Origin: Spirochaetales bacterium | GTDB taxonomy: Bacteria > Spirochaetota > Spirochaetia > JABEVK01 | NCBI GenBank assembly: GCA_013043995.1 | Contig: JABEVL010000282.1 | Location: forward strand, 1-14,045 | DNA: 14,045 nt | Direction of reading: 5' to 3' | Shown here: positions 1 through 7,047 of the stretch, piece after piece | Layout: the number at the start of each line of letters is the position of its first letter | How positions within the stretch are numbered: the first letter of the stretch is position 1 | The notes under the pieces: generated by a model | Databases searched by the model: none | What the model saw: the letters and a program-made list of their open reading frames with translations, nothing else | Told to the model about the DNA's origin: nothing | Translations under genes and position numbers: made by a program

Positions 1-104
1 AGCTGGGTTTCTTGGTCAACCGCTGAAAGTGGGGTGACCAACCCTAAAATCAAAAATACGGCGCCGCCCAACCTTGCCAAAATTGAACACTCCAAAAAAT
101 GCAT
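1..104 (-). CDS. N-terminal fragment of an exported protein, divergent from the efflux operon (truncated by window edge)
   Basis: Reading leftwards on the minus strand from the ATG at 104-102, the frame stays open to the window edge (34 complete codons). The SD sequence AGGAGG lies at 119-114, nine bases before the ATG, which is near-ideal spacing. The visible protein starts MHFLECSILARLGGAVFLIL, followed by GLVTPLSA and then VDQETQ. That is a short N-terminus with one Arg, a hydrophobic core and a plausible signal peptidase I site after PLSA. There is a Cys at residue 6, but it is far too early to be a lipobox. The product is therefore probably periplasmic or outer-membrane. Nothing of the mature protein is visible beyond six residues, so its function cannot be named. 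It is transcribed away from the efflux unit and shares its upstream region. Confidence 0.62.
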   Translation of the reverse strand, partial: MHFLECSILARLGGAVFLILGLVTPLSAVDQETQ

Positions 105-261
105 CCCGGGAAGCCTCCTACATCCATGAAACGCGATCCTGTGCGGCACGGCTTCAGGCTCTGATTCCGAACGAGGGAACTCGACTTTGACATCTTTAGA
201 ACTCGTGAAGCGGCCTTCAGCTGTTTTGCGTTTCATTCTGGGAACGAAAGGAGAATCATGC
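105..261. promoter_or_regulatory. Divergent intergenic region; probable promoters for both flanking units
   Basis: This 157-base stretch separates the divergent signal-peptide ORF from the first gene of the efflux operon and must hold the promoter of each. On the plus strand a perfect -35-like TTGACA sits at 187-192, but no convincing TATAAT-like element lies 16-18 bases downstream. A direct repeat GAACTCG occurs at 177-183 and 199-205, 22 bases apart (about two helical turns), flanking the TTGACA. This could be an operator but could also be chance. The SD AAAGGAG at 247-253 serves the ATG at 262. No regulator gene is visible in the window. Confidence 0.35.
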
Positions 262-939
262 ATGTTAAGAATTGCAGTCCTTGCAGGTTTTGTTGGGCTT
301 TTTCTGGGATGTTCTTCACCGCCCTTGTCCGAGTCCGCGCTTCGTGCTTACGTCGACGCCAAAAATGCCTACGAACACGGGGATTTTACACGCAGCAAAA
401 CTGGTCTCAGCGCAATCCTCAAAGACCGGCCTGATTTTTTTCAAGCCCGGTTCCTTCGTGCCAAAATCGAATTTTTTTCCAACGATCTCATCTCCAGCCA
501 AAACGACCTCCAGAGGGTCACCAAAGAACATCCCGACCATCTTCAAGCCCGCTTCTGGTCAGCCCTTGTCGATCTGCAGTCGGGAAGGGTTGAGGACGCC
601 GCTCACCGTATCGATGACCTCTTGGCCCTTGACCCGCAAGACTACCGTCTCCTTTACGAACGTGGACTTCTCTACCTTAAAAAAGGCGATGTCAAAAACG
701 CCCTCGACTTTTTCCATCAAGCTTCTCTCGACGAAGCTGACCTGGCAAAACCGCGTCTTGAGGCCGGCAGGCTCTTTTACACATTGGGAGACTCTTTTCA
801 AGCCCAGGAGCAACTGGAACGAGCCAAGGTGCTCGTCGGTGAACGTTCGCCCCTGAGCGCAACTCTCACCACGCTCATCACGACTGTTCAGTCAGAGAAG
901 AAAAAATCTTCTGCAGCCTCGAAGAGTCAAGCCCGATGA
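262..939 (+). CDS. TPR-repeat lipoprotein, first gene of the efflux operon
   Basis: I chose the ATG at 262 because the SD AAAGGAG (247-253) lies eight bases upstream and the protein then begins with a proper lipoprotein signal. MLRIAVLAGFVGLFLGC has a lipobox LGC with the acylated Cys at residue 17. A TTG at 187 in the same frame would add 25 residues without a usable SD and would bury the signal peptide. The mature part of this 225-residue protein looks entirely helical, with about five tetratricopeptide-like repeats between residues 26 and 195. Typical spacing is seen in segments such as AKNAYEHGDFTRSKTGL and GLLYLKKGDVKNALDFF. The tail is Lys/Ser-rich. TPR lipoproteins usually act as protein-protein scaffolds in the periplasm or at the outer membrane. 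Its place at the head of the operon suggests an assembly or accessory role for the pump, but that is inference. Its stop overlaps the next start. Confidence 0.85.
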   Translation: MLRIAVLAGFVGLFLGCSSPPLSESALRAYVDAKNAYEHGDFTRSKTGLSAILKDRPDFFQARFLRAKIEFFSNDLISSQNDLQRVTKEHPDHLQARFWSALVDLQSGRVEDAAHRIDDLLALDPQDYRLLYERGLLYLKKGDVKNALDFFHQASLDEADLAKPRLEAGRLFYTLGDSFQAQEQLERAKVLVGERSPLSATLTTLITTVQSEKKKSSAASKSQAR

Positions 940-1406
940 GAATGACCTTCACCCTGTTGGTTTACGCTGTTTTGACCTCGTGTGCCCAATTGCCCCCGCC
1001 CCGGTCCGGAGCCTCTTTTCTGACAGAACAACCTTTAGGGTTTCATTTCTCCCCGGGCGGAATCCATTGCGGCAACCCCCTGCTCCCCTCTCCCGAAAGT
1101 CTCCAGGCTGCCTCCCTAGTCCGGGTGGTGGCGGAAAAAAATGGCTTTCAAATCAAGGAAGGAGCACCAGAGTCCGTTGAGCTCGATTACAACGAAGTCG
1201 ACTATGACCTGAGCCTGGAAACCGTCCATTCGTTGACCGCTTTTCTGACCTTGAGAAACACGGAAACACAAAAAATCTTGGCGACGGTTTTTGTCAGTGA
1301 AGACTCAGGAAGGACCCTGGACTCGTGGTCGGTGCTTTATTCACTCGTGGACAGTCTGTTCAAAAAACTGCACGAAGAGCTGGATCAACGGTTTTCAAAA
1401 CCATGA
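936..1406 (+). CDS. Small predicted lipoprotein of unknown function
   Basis: The start ATG at 936 overlaps the TGA of the TPR gene in an ATGA junction, a hallmark of translational coupling. A second ATG two codons later (942) is an alternative. The 156-residue product starts MRMTFTLLVYAVLTSC, a short lipoprotein signal with the Cys at residue 16. The mature protein has a Pro-rich linker (QLPPPRSG), then a mixed alpha/beta domain. It includes a helix near residues 54-68, a strand pair with DYNEVDYDLSLETVHSLTAF, a further strand around KILATVFVSED, and a C-terminal amphipathic helix. The pattern recalls small envelope lipoproteins with an LptE- or DUF4136-like fold, but I do not recognise the family and assign no function. 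Being coupled on both sides (its own TGA overlaps the channel gene start) ties it tightly to the efflux system. Confidence 0.78.
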   Translation: MRMTFTLLVYAVLTSCAQLPPPRSGASFLTEQPLGFHFSPGGIHCGNPLLPSPESLQAASLVRVVAEKNGFQIKEGAPESVELDYNEVDYDLSLETVHSLTAFLTLRNTETQKILATVFVSEDSGRTLDSWSVLYSLVDSLFKKLHEELDQRFSKP

Positions 1407-2776
1407 AATTCGTTCTGATTTGGGGTCTTCTTTTGACGGGACAGATTGCTTTAGCACAAAGCCTCACCTTAAGTCTGAAACAAGCTGAAGACAGGGCCGT
1501 GGCGGTGTCCACCAACCTCGCAATGGAAAGATCCCAAGCGGCCTTGGGCAAACTCCGTTACGACCTGGGTTGGCGGGCCTTTCTCCCGACCTTGAGTTTC
1601 GGTTATTCCGAAAACGACTCGATCGTCACGGACTCCCCCGACTCTTTTGACAAACAGCTGTACACGACGATCAAACAAACTGTGTTTGACGGGGGAAAAT
1701 CCTTCCGCGACCATCGGCTCTCGGCTCTTCAACTCGAGCAGACCTTCCACGAACTCGAAGTGGACAGGCGCCTCCAACGTCAAAAGGTCTGGGAGCTTTA
1801 CAAGAACCTTGAGTTGGCTCAGAAAAGATTCGAAGTTTTAATGCAGGGCTACCGTCAGGCGGTCGAGGAAGAAAAGCTCAGTGAGGCGCGGCAGGCGGTC
1901 GGAGAAATCACCCAGCTCGACGTGCTCGACGTTCAAGTCCAGGTGTCGCAGTTGAGTGACCAGGTCGATGAAGCTCGGCTCGCCGTCACCGATCACGCCA
2001 CCCGCCTGCGTGAACTCCTCAAATTGAGGCCGGGCACGCCTCTTCTGCTTGCAGATCCTCTGGACGGAACCTACTCAGGCTTTCCTATCGTCGATTCCCC
2101 AGCAATATTCCTTAGACAAGCTGAGACCGCAAGCCTGGAATACGCCAAGTTCCGGTTAAACATCAGAGAAGTTGCAACCCAACGTGAAGCGATGACTTGG
2201 TCCTGGCTTCCAAGCGTCGAGGTTGAAACGACCTTGTCCGCATCAGCGTCAAACTTCCCCTTGAGGCAGCCCGGCGTCAACGTGTCAGTTTCGCTCAGGT
2301 TTCCTGTTCCATACTCACCAGTCAGTTTTTCTTTGGGAGGGGGCTTCCAGGGTGACGTCTCGCGCAGCAGAACTGTCGCCAGTTCGACAGAGGTCTTGTC
2401 GGACCTATCCTCTCTCACGGCCGGAACAGAACTTTCTCTCAAAGTCATCAACTTGCAGGACAAGATCACCACCTGGAAACAATCGATCCTCGATCAGTCT
2501 GAAGACTTTATCGAAGGGTACAAGATCCGCCAGCACAAGCTGGAGACTCTTCGTCAGATTCTCCAATTGGAGCACCAGAGAGAAAGCTTGCTGAAGGAGC
2601 GTCTGAAAGTCGGCGAGATCAAACCCGCCGAGCTTTTGATCGAACAAGGAAAAGTTCTGAACGCATCGAACGATGTTTGGAACGCCGTCGTCGACCTCAT
2701 GCTGCAAGAACGCCGGTTTGAAACAATTCTTGGGCTTCCCGAAGGAGGTCTGAAACGCCTGGAGGCACGCCCTTGA
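1403..2776 (+). CDS. TolC-family outer-membrane efflux channel
   Basis: The start is the ATG at 1403, overlapping the previous TGA (ATGA). An upstream in-frame GTG at 1325 would hide the signal peptide. The 457-residue protein begins MKFVLIWGLLLTGQIALA, followed by Q19, a classic signal peptidase I site. The mature part shows the twofold TolC/OEP architecture. The first half has LSLKQAEDRAVAVSTNL, then a beta segment (FLPTLSFGYSEND), then a long helix rich in charged heptads ending near LKLRPGTPLLL. The second half repeats this with WSWLPSVEVETTLSASASN, the strand NVSVSLRFPVPYSPVSFSLGGG, and long C-terminal helices. Length matches the family (about 420-490 residues). In the assembled trimer it would form the outer-membrane barrel and periplasmic tunnel for the adaptor and RND pumps encoded downstream. 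Substrate cannot be read from sequence. Confidence 0.93.
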   Translation: MKFVLIWGLLLTGQIALAQSLTLSLKQAEDRAVAVSTNLAMERSQAALGKLRYDLGWRAFLPTLSFGYSENDSIVTDSPDSFDKQLYTTIKQTVFDGGKSFRDHRLSALQLEQTFHELEVDRRLQRQKVWELYKNLELAQKRFEVLMQGYRQAVEEEKLSEARQAVGEITQLDVLDVQVQVSQLSDQVDEARLAVTDHATRLRELLKLRPGTPLLLADPLDGTYSGFPIVDSPAIFLRQAETASLEYAKFRLNIREVATQREAMTWSWLPSVEVETTLSASASNFPLRQPGVNVSVSLRFPVPYSPVSFSLGGGFQGDVSRSRTVASSTEVLSDLSSLTAGTELSLKVINLQDKITTWKQSILDQSEDFIEGYKIRQHKLETLRQILQLEHQRESLLKERLKVGEIKPAELLIEQGKVLNASNDVWNAVVDLMLQERRFETILGLPEGGLKRLEARP

Positions 2777-4107
2777 AACTCCATCGGTTTGGGCTTTTTG
2801 CATTTCTTGTTTTAACGGGGTGTTCAGAACCTCCTCAGACCCCCCGGATTGGAGTCCCCACGGTGCACGTGGTTCATCTGGATTTTCAAACCATGACCCC
2901 CGAGGTCAAGTCTTTTGGAAGTCTCTCGTTTGCGCATAAGGCTGAGCTGACGAGTGTTGTCGCGGGAACTGTTGTTTCTCCCTTGCCTGAAGAAGGCCGC
3001 CCCGTTGTGAAGGATCAGGTTCTCTGCGTGCTTCAAAACGATCAAATCACCATCCAGCAGTCCCAAGCCCGGCACGAGTTTTCTGCAGCAAAAGCGGGTG
3101 TTGAACTCGCCGAAGCTAAACTCTGGCAGGCTCGACTCCAGTTTGAAACACGGCGTCTATCGCTTACCAAAACCGAAAATCAACTCCAGCAAAAAAAACT
3201 CGAACTTGAAGAAGCGCAAAAAATCTTGGAGGGCAAAGAAAAGCTTTATGAACTTTCTGGAGTGTCAAAGCAGGAGCTTGAGACACTCAGGTTGAAAGTA
3301 CTGGCCGACAAAACTGACCTTGAGGCGCTGAATGTTGACTTTCGAGCCCAGCAGATCGGACTCAGAGATGCAGATATTCTTGCGTTCGGGTTGAAGGTTG
3401 CCTCAAACAAGGCCGAGAAAGGACGAATTCTTGAAAACATCAACACCACGGTCGAACGTGCCGAACTTGATTCGGCACGAGCCAACCTTGAAAAGGCCCA
3501 GGGTGACGTCGACGCGGCCAGTCTTCTGGCGGAAGAACTGACTGTACGCTCGCCACTCTCAGGAATCCTGGGAGCACGCTACGTCGAGCAAGGAGAACAC
3601 CTGACGCAGGGGAATAAGATTGCCACAGTCTTTGACGATACGGCCATAGACGCTGTGGTCCCCGTCCGTGAAGAAGAAGGCCTCGCTCTTCGTGTGGGAC
3701 AAAGTGCCCAGGTATGGATCGACGCTTTGGGAAGCACTCCTTTTCGGGGCTTTGTCCGAGTCATTTCACCCATCGTTGACCCAACTTCAGGACACTTTAC
3801 CGTCAAGGTCAGGCTGCAACTCAGGGACGTGCACCTCAAACCTGGGCTTTTTGTCCGAGTGACCATACCCTACGGGACAGCGGCTCAGTTTCTTGTACTT
3901 CCTCAGGAAACCTTGATGGAAAAACGCAACGACACTGCAAGGGTCTTGACGGTCGTGAACCTGCGGTTGATCGAACGCCGTGTGACCCTTGGCAAAGAAG
4001 TACCAAATGGCTGGGTTGTTACGGCAGGGGTGAACGCCGGGGACGTCCTTGTGAAAGAACCGTCCCCGCTTTTAAGGGAGGGTGATCGTGTCGAAATCTC
4101 CTCCTAA
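2773..4107 (+). CDS. RND efflux periplasmic adaptor (membrane fusion protein), lipoprotein
   Basis: The start is TTG at 2773 in a TTGA overlap with the channel stop; the SD GGAGG at 2761-2765 lies seven bases upstream. The 444-residue product begins MKLHRFGLFAFLVLTGC, a lipobox LTGC with Cys17, so it is anchored like AcrA. Domains in order are: first lipoyl half about 57-90; coiled-coil hairpin about 92-254, strongly charged (Gln/Glu/Lys/Leu); second lipoyl half about 255-288, with the hallmark VRSPLSGILGARYVEQGEHL; beta-barrel about 289-366 (GHFTVKVRLQL then LKPGLFVRVTI); and a membrane-proximal domain to the end. The hairpin tip (L158, S165, K166, Q167, E168) resembles the AcrA tip L132, S139, K140, Q141, E142 that docks to TolC. 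The hairpin is about twice the AcrA length and its second arm is longer than the first. It bridges the channel upstream and the RND pumps downstream. Confidence 0.93.
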   Translation: MKLHRFGLFAFLVLTGCSEPPQTPRIGVPTVHVVHLDFQTMTPEVKSFGSLSFAHKAELTSVVAGTVVSPLPEEGRPVVKDQVLCVLQNDQITIQQSQARHEFSAAKAGVELAEAKLWQARLQFETRRLSLTKTENQLQQKKLELEEAQKILEGKEKLYELSGVSKQELETLRLKVLADKTDLEALNVDFRAQQIGLRDADILAFGLKVASNKAEKGRILENINTTVERAELDSARANLEKAQGDVDAASLLAEELTVRSPLSGILGARYVEQGEHLTQGNKIATVFDDTAIDAVVPVREEEGLALRVGQSAQVWIDALGSTPFRGFVRVISPIVDPTSGHFTVKVRLQLRDVHLKPGLFVRVTIPYGTAAQFLVLPQETLMEKRNDTARVLTVVNLRLIERRVTLGKEVPNGWVVTAGVNAGDVLVKEPSPLLREGDRVEISS

Positions 4108-5533
4108 AATTCAATTATTTTACTTTGTTCTGGCCACGGGAATCTTGGGAAGCTGTTCGGTCATCGATTTTACGCCGATGAACGTTGCGCTCCATCCGTC
4201 ACAGCCGGGAGTAATCGTTGCCTCGACGGATCCCATCCGAATCGATTTTTCGTTCGAAATCCAACGCTCGACGGCAGAGCGGATCACATCGCTTCTCTCG
4301 AGCGGGCAGATCGTTCCCGTCGACTACATTTGGTCGGGAAACACGGTGCGCCTGCAGCCACGCTCCCCGCTCGACCCTGGAAGCCGTTACCTGCTTCAAG
4401 TCTCAGGGAGTGTTACAGCCCAAAACGGCAGCATCAAAACGGTAAATGACCAAGTTCCATTTTACTTCGAGTTCATCGGCCTCCCCCCCTTCGTGTTGAG
4501 CACGAGTCCTAGCACGGGGACAAACCTGGCACCCACCCAAAGCTTAGTCGTTTTTTTCTCACAGGCGATCGATCCCTCCACCCTGACTCACGGTCTTTCG
4601 CTCAGTCCAGGCACGCCCTATGCCTCGTCCTGGTCTTCCGATGCGAGGACTCTGACTTTGACCCCTCAGCCCAGGTGGGCTGACCTGTGCCCCCTGGCTC
4701 TTTCATTCTCAACTGACCTTAGATCGGCTCAGGGGCAGCCCCTGGCCTCAGCCTGGGCCGGACATTACTGGGTACAAGACGGTTCAGCCTCGCCCGCTGT
4801 GAACTCAGCCCTTTTTTATTCGGCTGCGGCCTACCAAACAGCCCAAGCATCCTGCTTGGTTCCGTTGAGTGAAACATCTCCCGGGTGGCAGGATCATTTG
4901 GGTTTGAGATTCAACAGGTCTATCGATTTCCAGCAGTTCATCCTTCAAGCTCGGATCGTTCCCCAGATTTCGGGACACTGGGAAATGATCGACCCCACCT
5001 TTTTTCTTTTTCATCCCGACCAAGGTTGGAACATGGCAACGAGTTACCTCTTGTCCGTACCATCGTTCAAAACCATCGGAGGAACCGCTTCGGAGGGTCC
5101 CTACACGTTCAGTTGGTCCACCGCTGAATCTATTCCCCCACAGCACGTGAGCTTGACGCTCAACGGCATCGGCACCGAACTGGATGTCCCATCAGGAGAC
5201 TCGGCAACCCCGCCCACCGTCGAGGTCGGCGCAACGGACCAGATTGTCGTTACCTTGGACTTTGACCAAACGATCAGTCCAACGTATGAAACCACATTGG
5301 CAAGTTCTTCCCTGCTTACGCCGTTGCTTCCCCTTTCGGCTTCGTCAGCTCAGTTGATCAACCTGACGTGCAGCGCGACACGACTGGTTTTGACTTACAG
5401 TCTCGTTCCGCCCCCCGAGGGGCAGAAAGCGCTTTATAAAGTCGTGATTCCCGGCGGAATCGGCTCGATGAACAGTACGGGCTCATACCTGGCTTCAAAC
5501 GCCCTGTTCGTGTTTGAGGTGGCGCAAGATTGA
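4088..5533 (+). CDS. Ig-like (Big_5/SbsA-type) domain lipoprotein, copy 1
   Basis: I place the start at GTG 4088 because the SD AAGGGAGG (4074-4081) is six bases away. GTG 4082 would abut the SD. The gene overlaps the adaptor by 20 bases. The 481-residue product has a lipoprotein signal ending LGSC (Cys23). Residues about 40-130 form one Ig-like domain of the Big_5/SbsA type: TDPIRIDFSF, then IWSGNTVRLQPRSPLDPGSR and YLLQVSG. Residues about 135-232 form a second, with SLVVFFSQAIDPSTL and WSSDARTLTLTPQ. The remainder (about 240-481) is further beta-rich material, including TDQIVVTLDFDQTI, that may be two more divergent Ig folds. Cysteines at about 201, 256 and 428 could pair by disulfide. It is clearly paralogous to the next gene. 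Such domains usually mediate adhesion or serve as rigid spacers. A role in the pump is inferred only from the operon. Confidence 0.87.
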   Translation: MSKSPPKIQLFYFVLATGILGSCSVIDFTPMNVALHPSQPGVIVASTDPIRIDFSFEIQRSTAERITSLLSSGQIVPVDYIWSGNTVRLQPRSPLDPGSRYLLQVSGSVTAQNGSIKTVNDQVPFYFEFIGLPPFVLSTSPSTGTNLAPTQSLVVFFSQAIDPSTLTHGLSLSPGTPYASSWSSDARTLTLTPQPRWADLCPLALSFSTDLRSAQGQPLASAWAGHYWVQDGSASPAVNSALFYSAAAYQTAQASCLVPLSETSPGWQDHLGLRFNRSIDFQQFILQARIVPQISGHWEMIDPTFFLFHPDQGWNMATSYLLSVPSFKTIGGTASEGPYTFSWSTAESIPPQHVSLTLNGIGTELDVPSGDSATPPTVEVGATDQIVVTLDFDQTISPTYETTLASSSLLTPLLPLSASSAQLINLTCSATRLVLTYSLVPPPEGQKALYKVVIPGGIGSMNSTGSYLASNALFVFEVAQD

Positions 5534-5553
5534 CGGGAACTAGGAACGGAAAA

Positions 5554-7047
5554 ATGGCCAGCGTGCAGAAAAGGACAAAATTTGCCCTCAAAGGGGTCAT
5601 GATGTTTCTCCTCGGCTCCTGCAGTTTCTGGAACACTTTTGCCCCCCTTGCTATCACAGGGTATTCACCTTCAGGTTCAACTCTCGAAGCAGCCTCACCG
5701 GTGTCAGTTTCTGTGAGCTTTAATACAGATCCCGACCACGCAAAGGCCGAGGGCGCTTTCAGCCTGACCGGTGATGGGAACGTCGTGCCAGGCATTTACT
5801 CCTGGTCGGGTTCAACCATGTATTTTCAACCCTTCCAACCGTTGTCCGTGGGACCTTTGTACACGCTTTCGGTCAGTTCCGCAGCCGAGACTTCCCTGGG
5901 AAACTCTTTGATGAACGAACTCCACCACCAGTTCCGTCTGGGGGCGTCCCCAGGCCGGCCTTCGGTTCTCAGCCTGAGTCCCGCGGATAACTCAACGGTT
6001 TCCAACCCCCGCACCCCGTTGGTGTTTACCTTCAACCAACCGATAAACGAAGATTCAGCACTCGCGTCGATGTCGTTTTCGCCTTCATTTAATTTCACCC
6101 AAACCTGGAGCCCCGATGCGAAAGTCTGGACCTTGACGCCCCAGAGCGATTGGCCGGCAGATCAAGATCTGGAAGTCTTGCTGACGGCGTCCACGCTTTT
6201 CAATCAGGGACGGCAGGCCATGGGGCAAAATTTTTCGTCCCATTTTCGCTACCAGCCCACGGGTGCTGTTCCCTTGAATCTCCTCTGTGTGACGCAGGAC
6301 AACTTGCCTCCACTTTTGCGTCTGTGTCCCCCTCCCAATTCCTCTTTGGGTCCATCGACGATTCAGACCGGTTGGCCCATCGATTCAGACCTGGTCCTGA
6401 ACTTTTCCAAGCCCGTGGTTTTGTCCAGTCTGGGCGCCCTGCTCTCAGTACCTGAAGGAATAACGTACACCCTGATGCCCGATCACCAGCTCGCTTCGGC
6501 TTCCCCTCGGTTGCACTTTACGGTCCCTCTTCCCTGGAACAAGGTCTTAGGGTTTGCCCTTCAAAGCGGGGTCTTGGACACTCAGGGGCTTGCCAGCACC
6601 CAACCGGTTTACTTTTGGATCAAGACCGACAGCCCACAAGAATTTCCCCCAGCGGTAACGCTCTCCGAGTGGAAGGACAGCGCCCAACCCCTCTTTGCGC
6701 CCCTGGTCAACTTGAGCAATCAAAAAATTGCGGGGGGAACGGGAACACTGCGCCTGATCGTGGCTCAAGGAACGGCGACAATTTTTTCGCTTTCTGCGTT
6801 TCTCGACTGTTTTTCGATCTCGGGAACAGGAGGGTACGCCTTCACCCCTACCTCTGTAAGCGTGACAAAAGATCCAGAATCCACGTCGACACAAACCCTG
6901 TGGGTTGTCGATATTCCGATGACGGTGACGACCCCGGGCTTAGTGGGGAGTGTTTCAAGTGTCACGATTCGACTTTCTAAGGCCTATGGCGATGATCATT
7001 CCAACGTAATGGCGGGTGACTATGTCCTTGTTTTCTTCGCGTCGTAA
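5554..7047 (+). CDS. Ig-like (Big_5/SbsA-type) domain lipoprotein, copy 2
   Basis: The ATG at 5554 follows the SD-like AGGAACGGA at 5542-5550. An alternative TTG at 5530 would give a TTGA overlap with the previous stop and eight more residues. The 497-residue product has a lipoprotein signal (MMFLLGSC, Cys23). The first Ig-like domain, about 35-130, carries YSWSGSTMYFQPFQPLSVGP and YTLSVSS. The second, about 136-235, carries PLVFTFNQPINEDSAL and WSPDAKVWTLTPQ. These match the corresponding places in copy 1 (W-S-x-D-A-x-x-x-T-L-T-P-Q in both), so the two genes arose by tandem duplication and then diverged. Residues 240-497 are beta-rich and match nothing I recognise. Cysteines near 245 and 258 flank a short Pro/Leu segment. 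It overlaps the first RND permease start by 26 bases. Function unknown; probably an envelope accessory protein of the efflux unit. Confidence 0.86.
   Translation: MASVQKRTKFALKGVMMFLLGSCSFWNTFAPLAITGYSPSGSTLEAASPVSVSVSFNTDPDHAKAEGAFSLTGDGNVVPGIYSWSGSTMYFQPFQPLSVGPLYTLSVSSAAETSLGNSLMNELHHQFRLGASPGRPSVLSLSPADNSTVSNPRTPLVFTFNQPINEDSALASMSFSPSFNFTQTWSPDAKVWTLTPQSDWPADQDLEVLLTASTLFNQGRQAMGQNFSSHFRYQPTGAVPLNLLCVTQDNLPPLLRLCPPPNSSLGPSTIQTGWPIDSDLVLNFSKPVVLSSLGALLSVPEGITYTLMPDHQLASASPRLHFTVPLPWNKVLGFALQSGVLDTQGLASTQPVYFWIKTDSPQEFPPAVTLSEWKDSAQPLFAPLVNLSNQKIAGGTGTLRLIVAQGTATIFSLSAFLDCFSISGTGGYAFTPTSVSVTKDPESTSTQTLWVVDIPMTVTTPGLVGSVSSVTIRLSKAYGDDHSNVMAGDYVLVFFAS

Noticed and set aside
187..261. TTG 187 as the start of the TPR lipoprotein
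   Set aside because: It has no SD, and it would put 25 residues before a clean lipoprotein signal that has its own SD and ATG at 262.
1325..1402. GTG 1325 as the start of the TolC-family gene
   Set aside because: It would place 26 residues ahead of a good signal peptide and overlap the previous gene by about 80 bases; the ATGA at 1403 explains the start.
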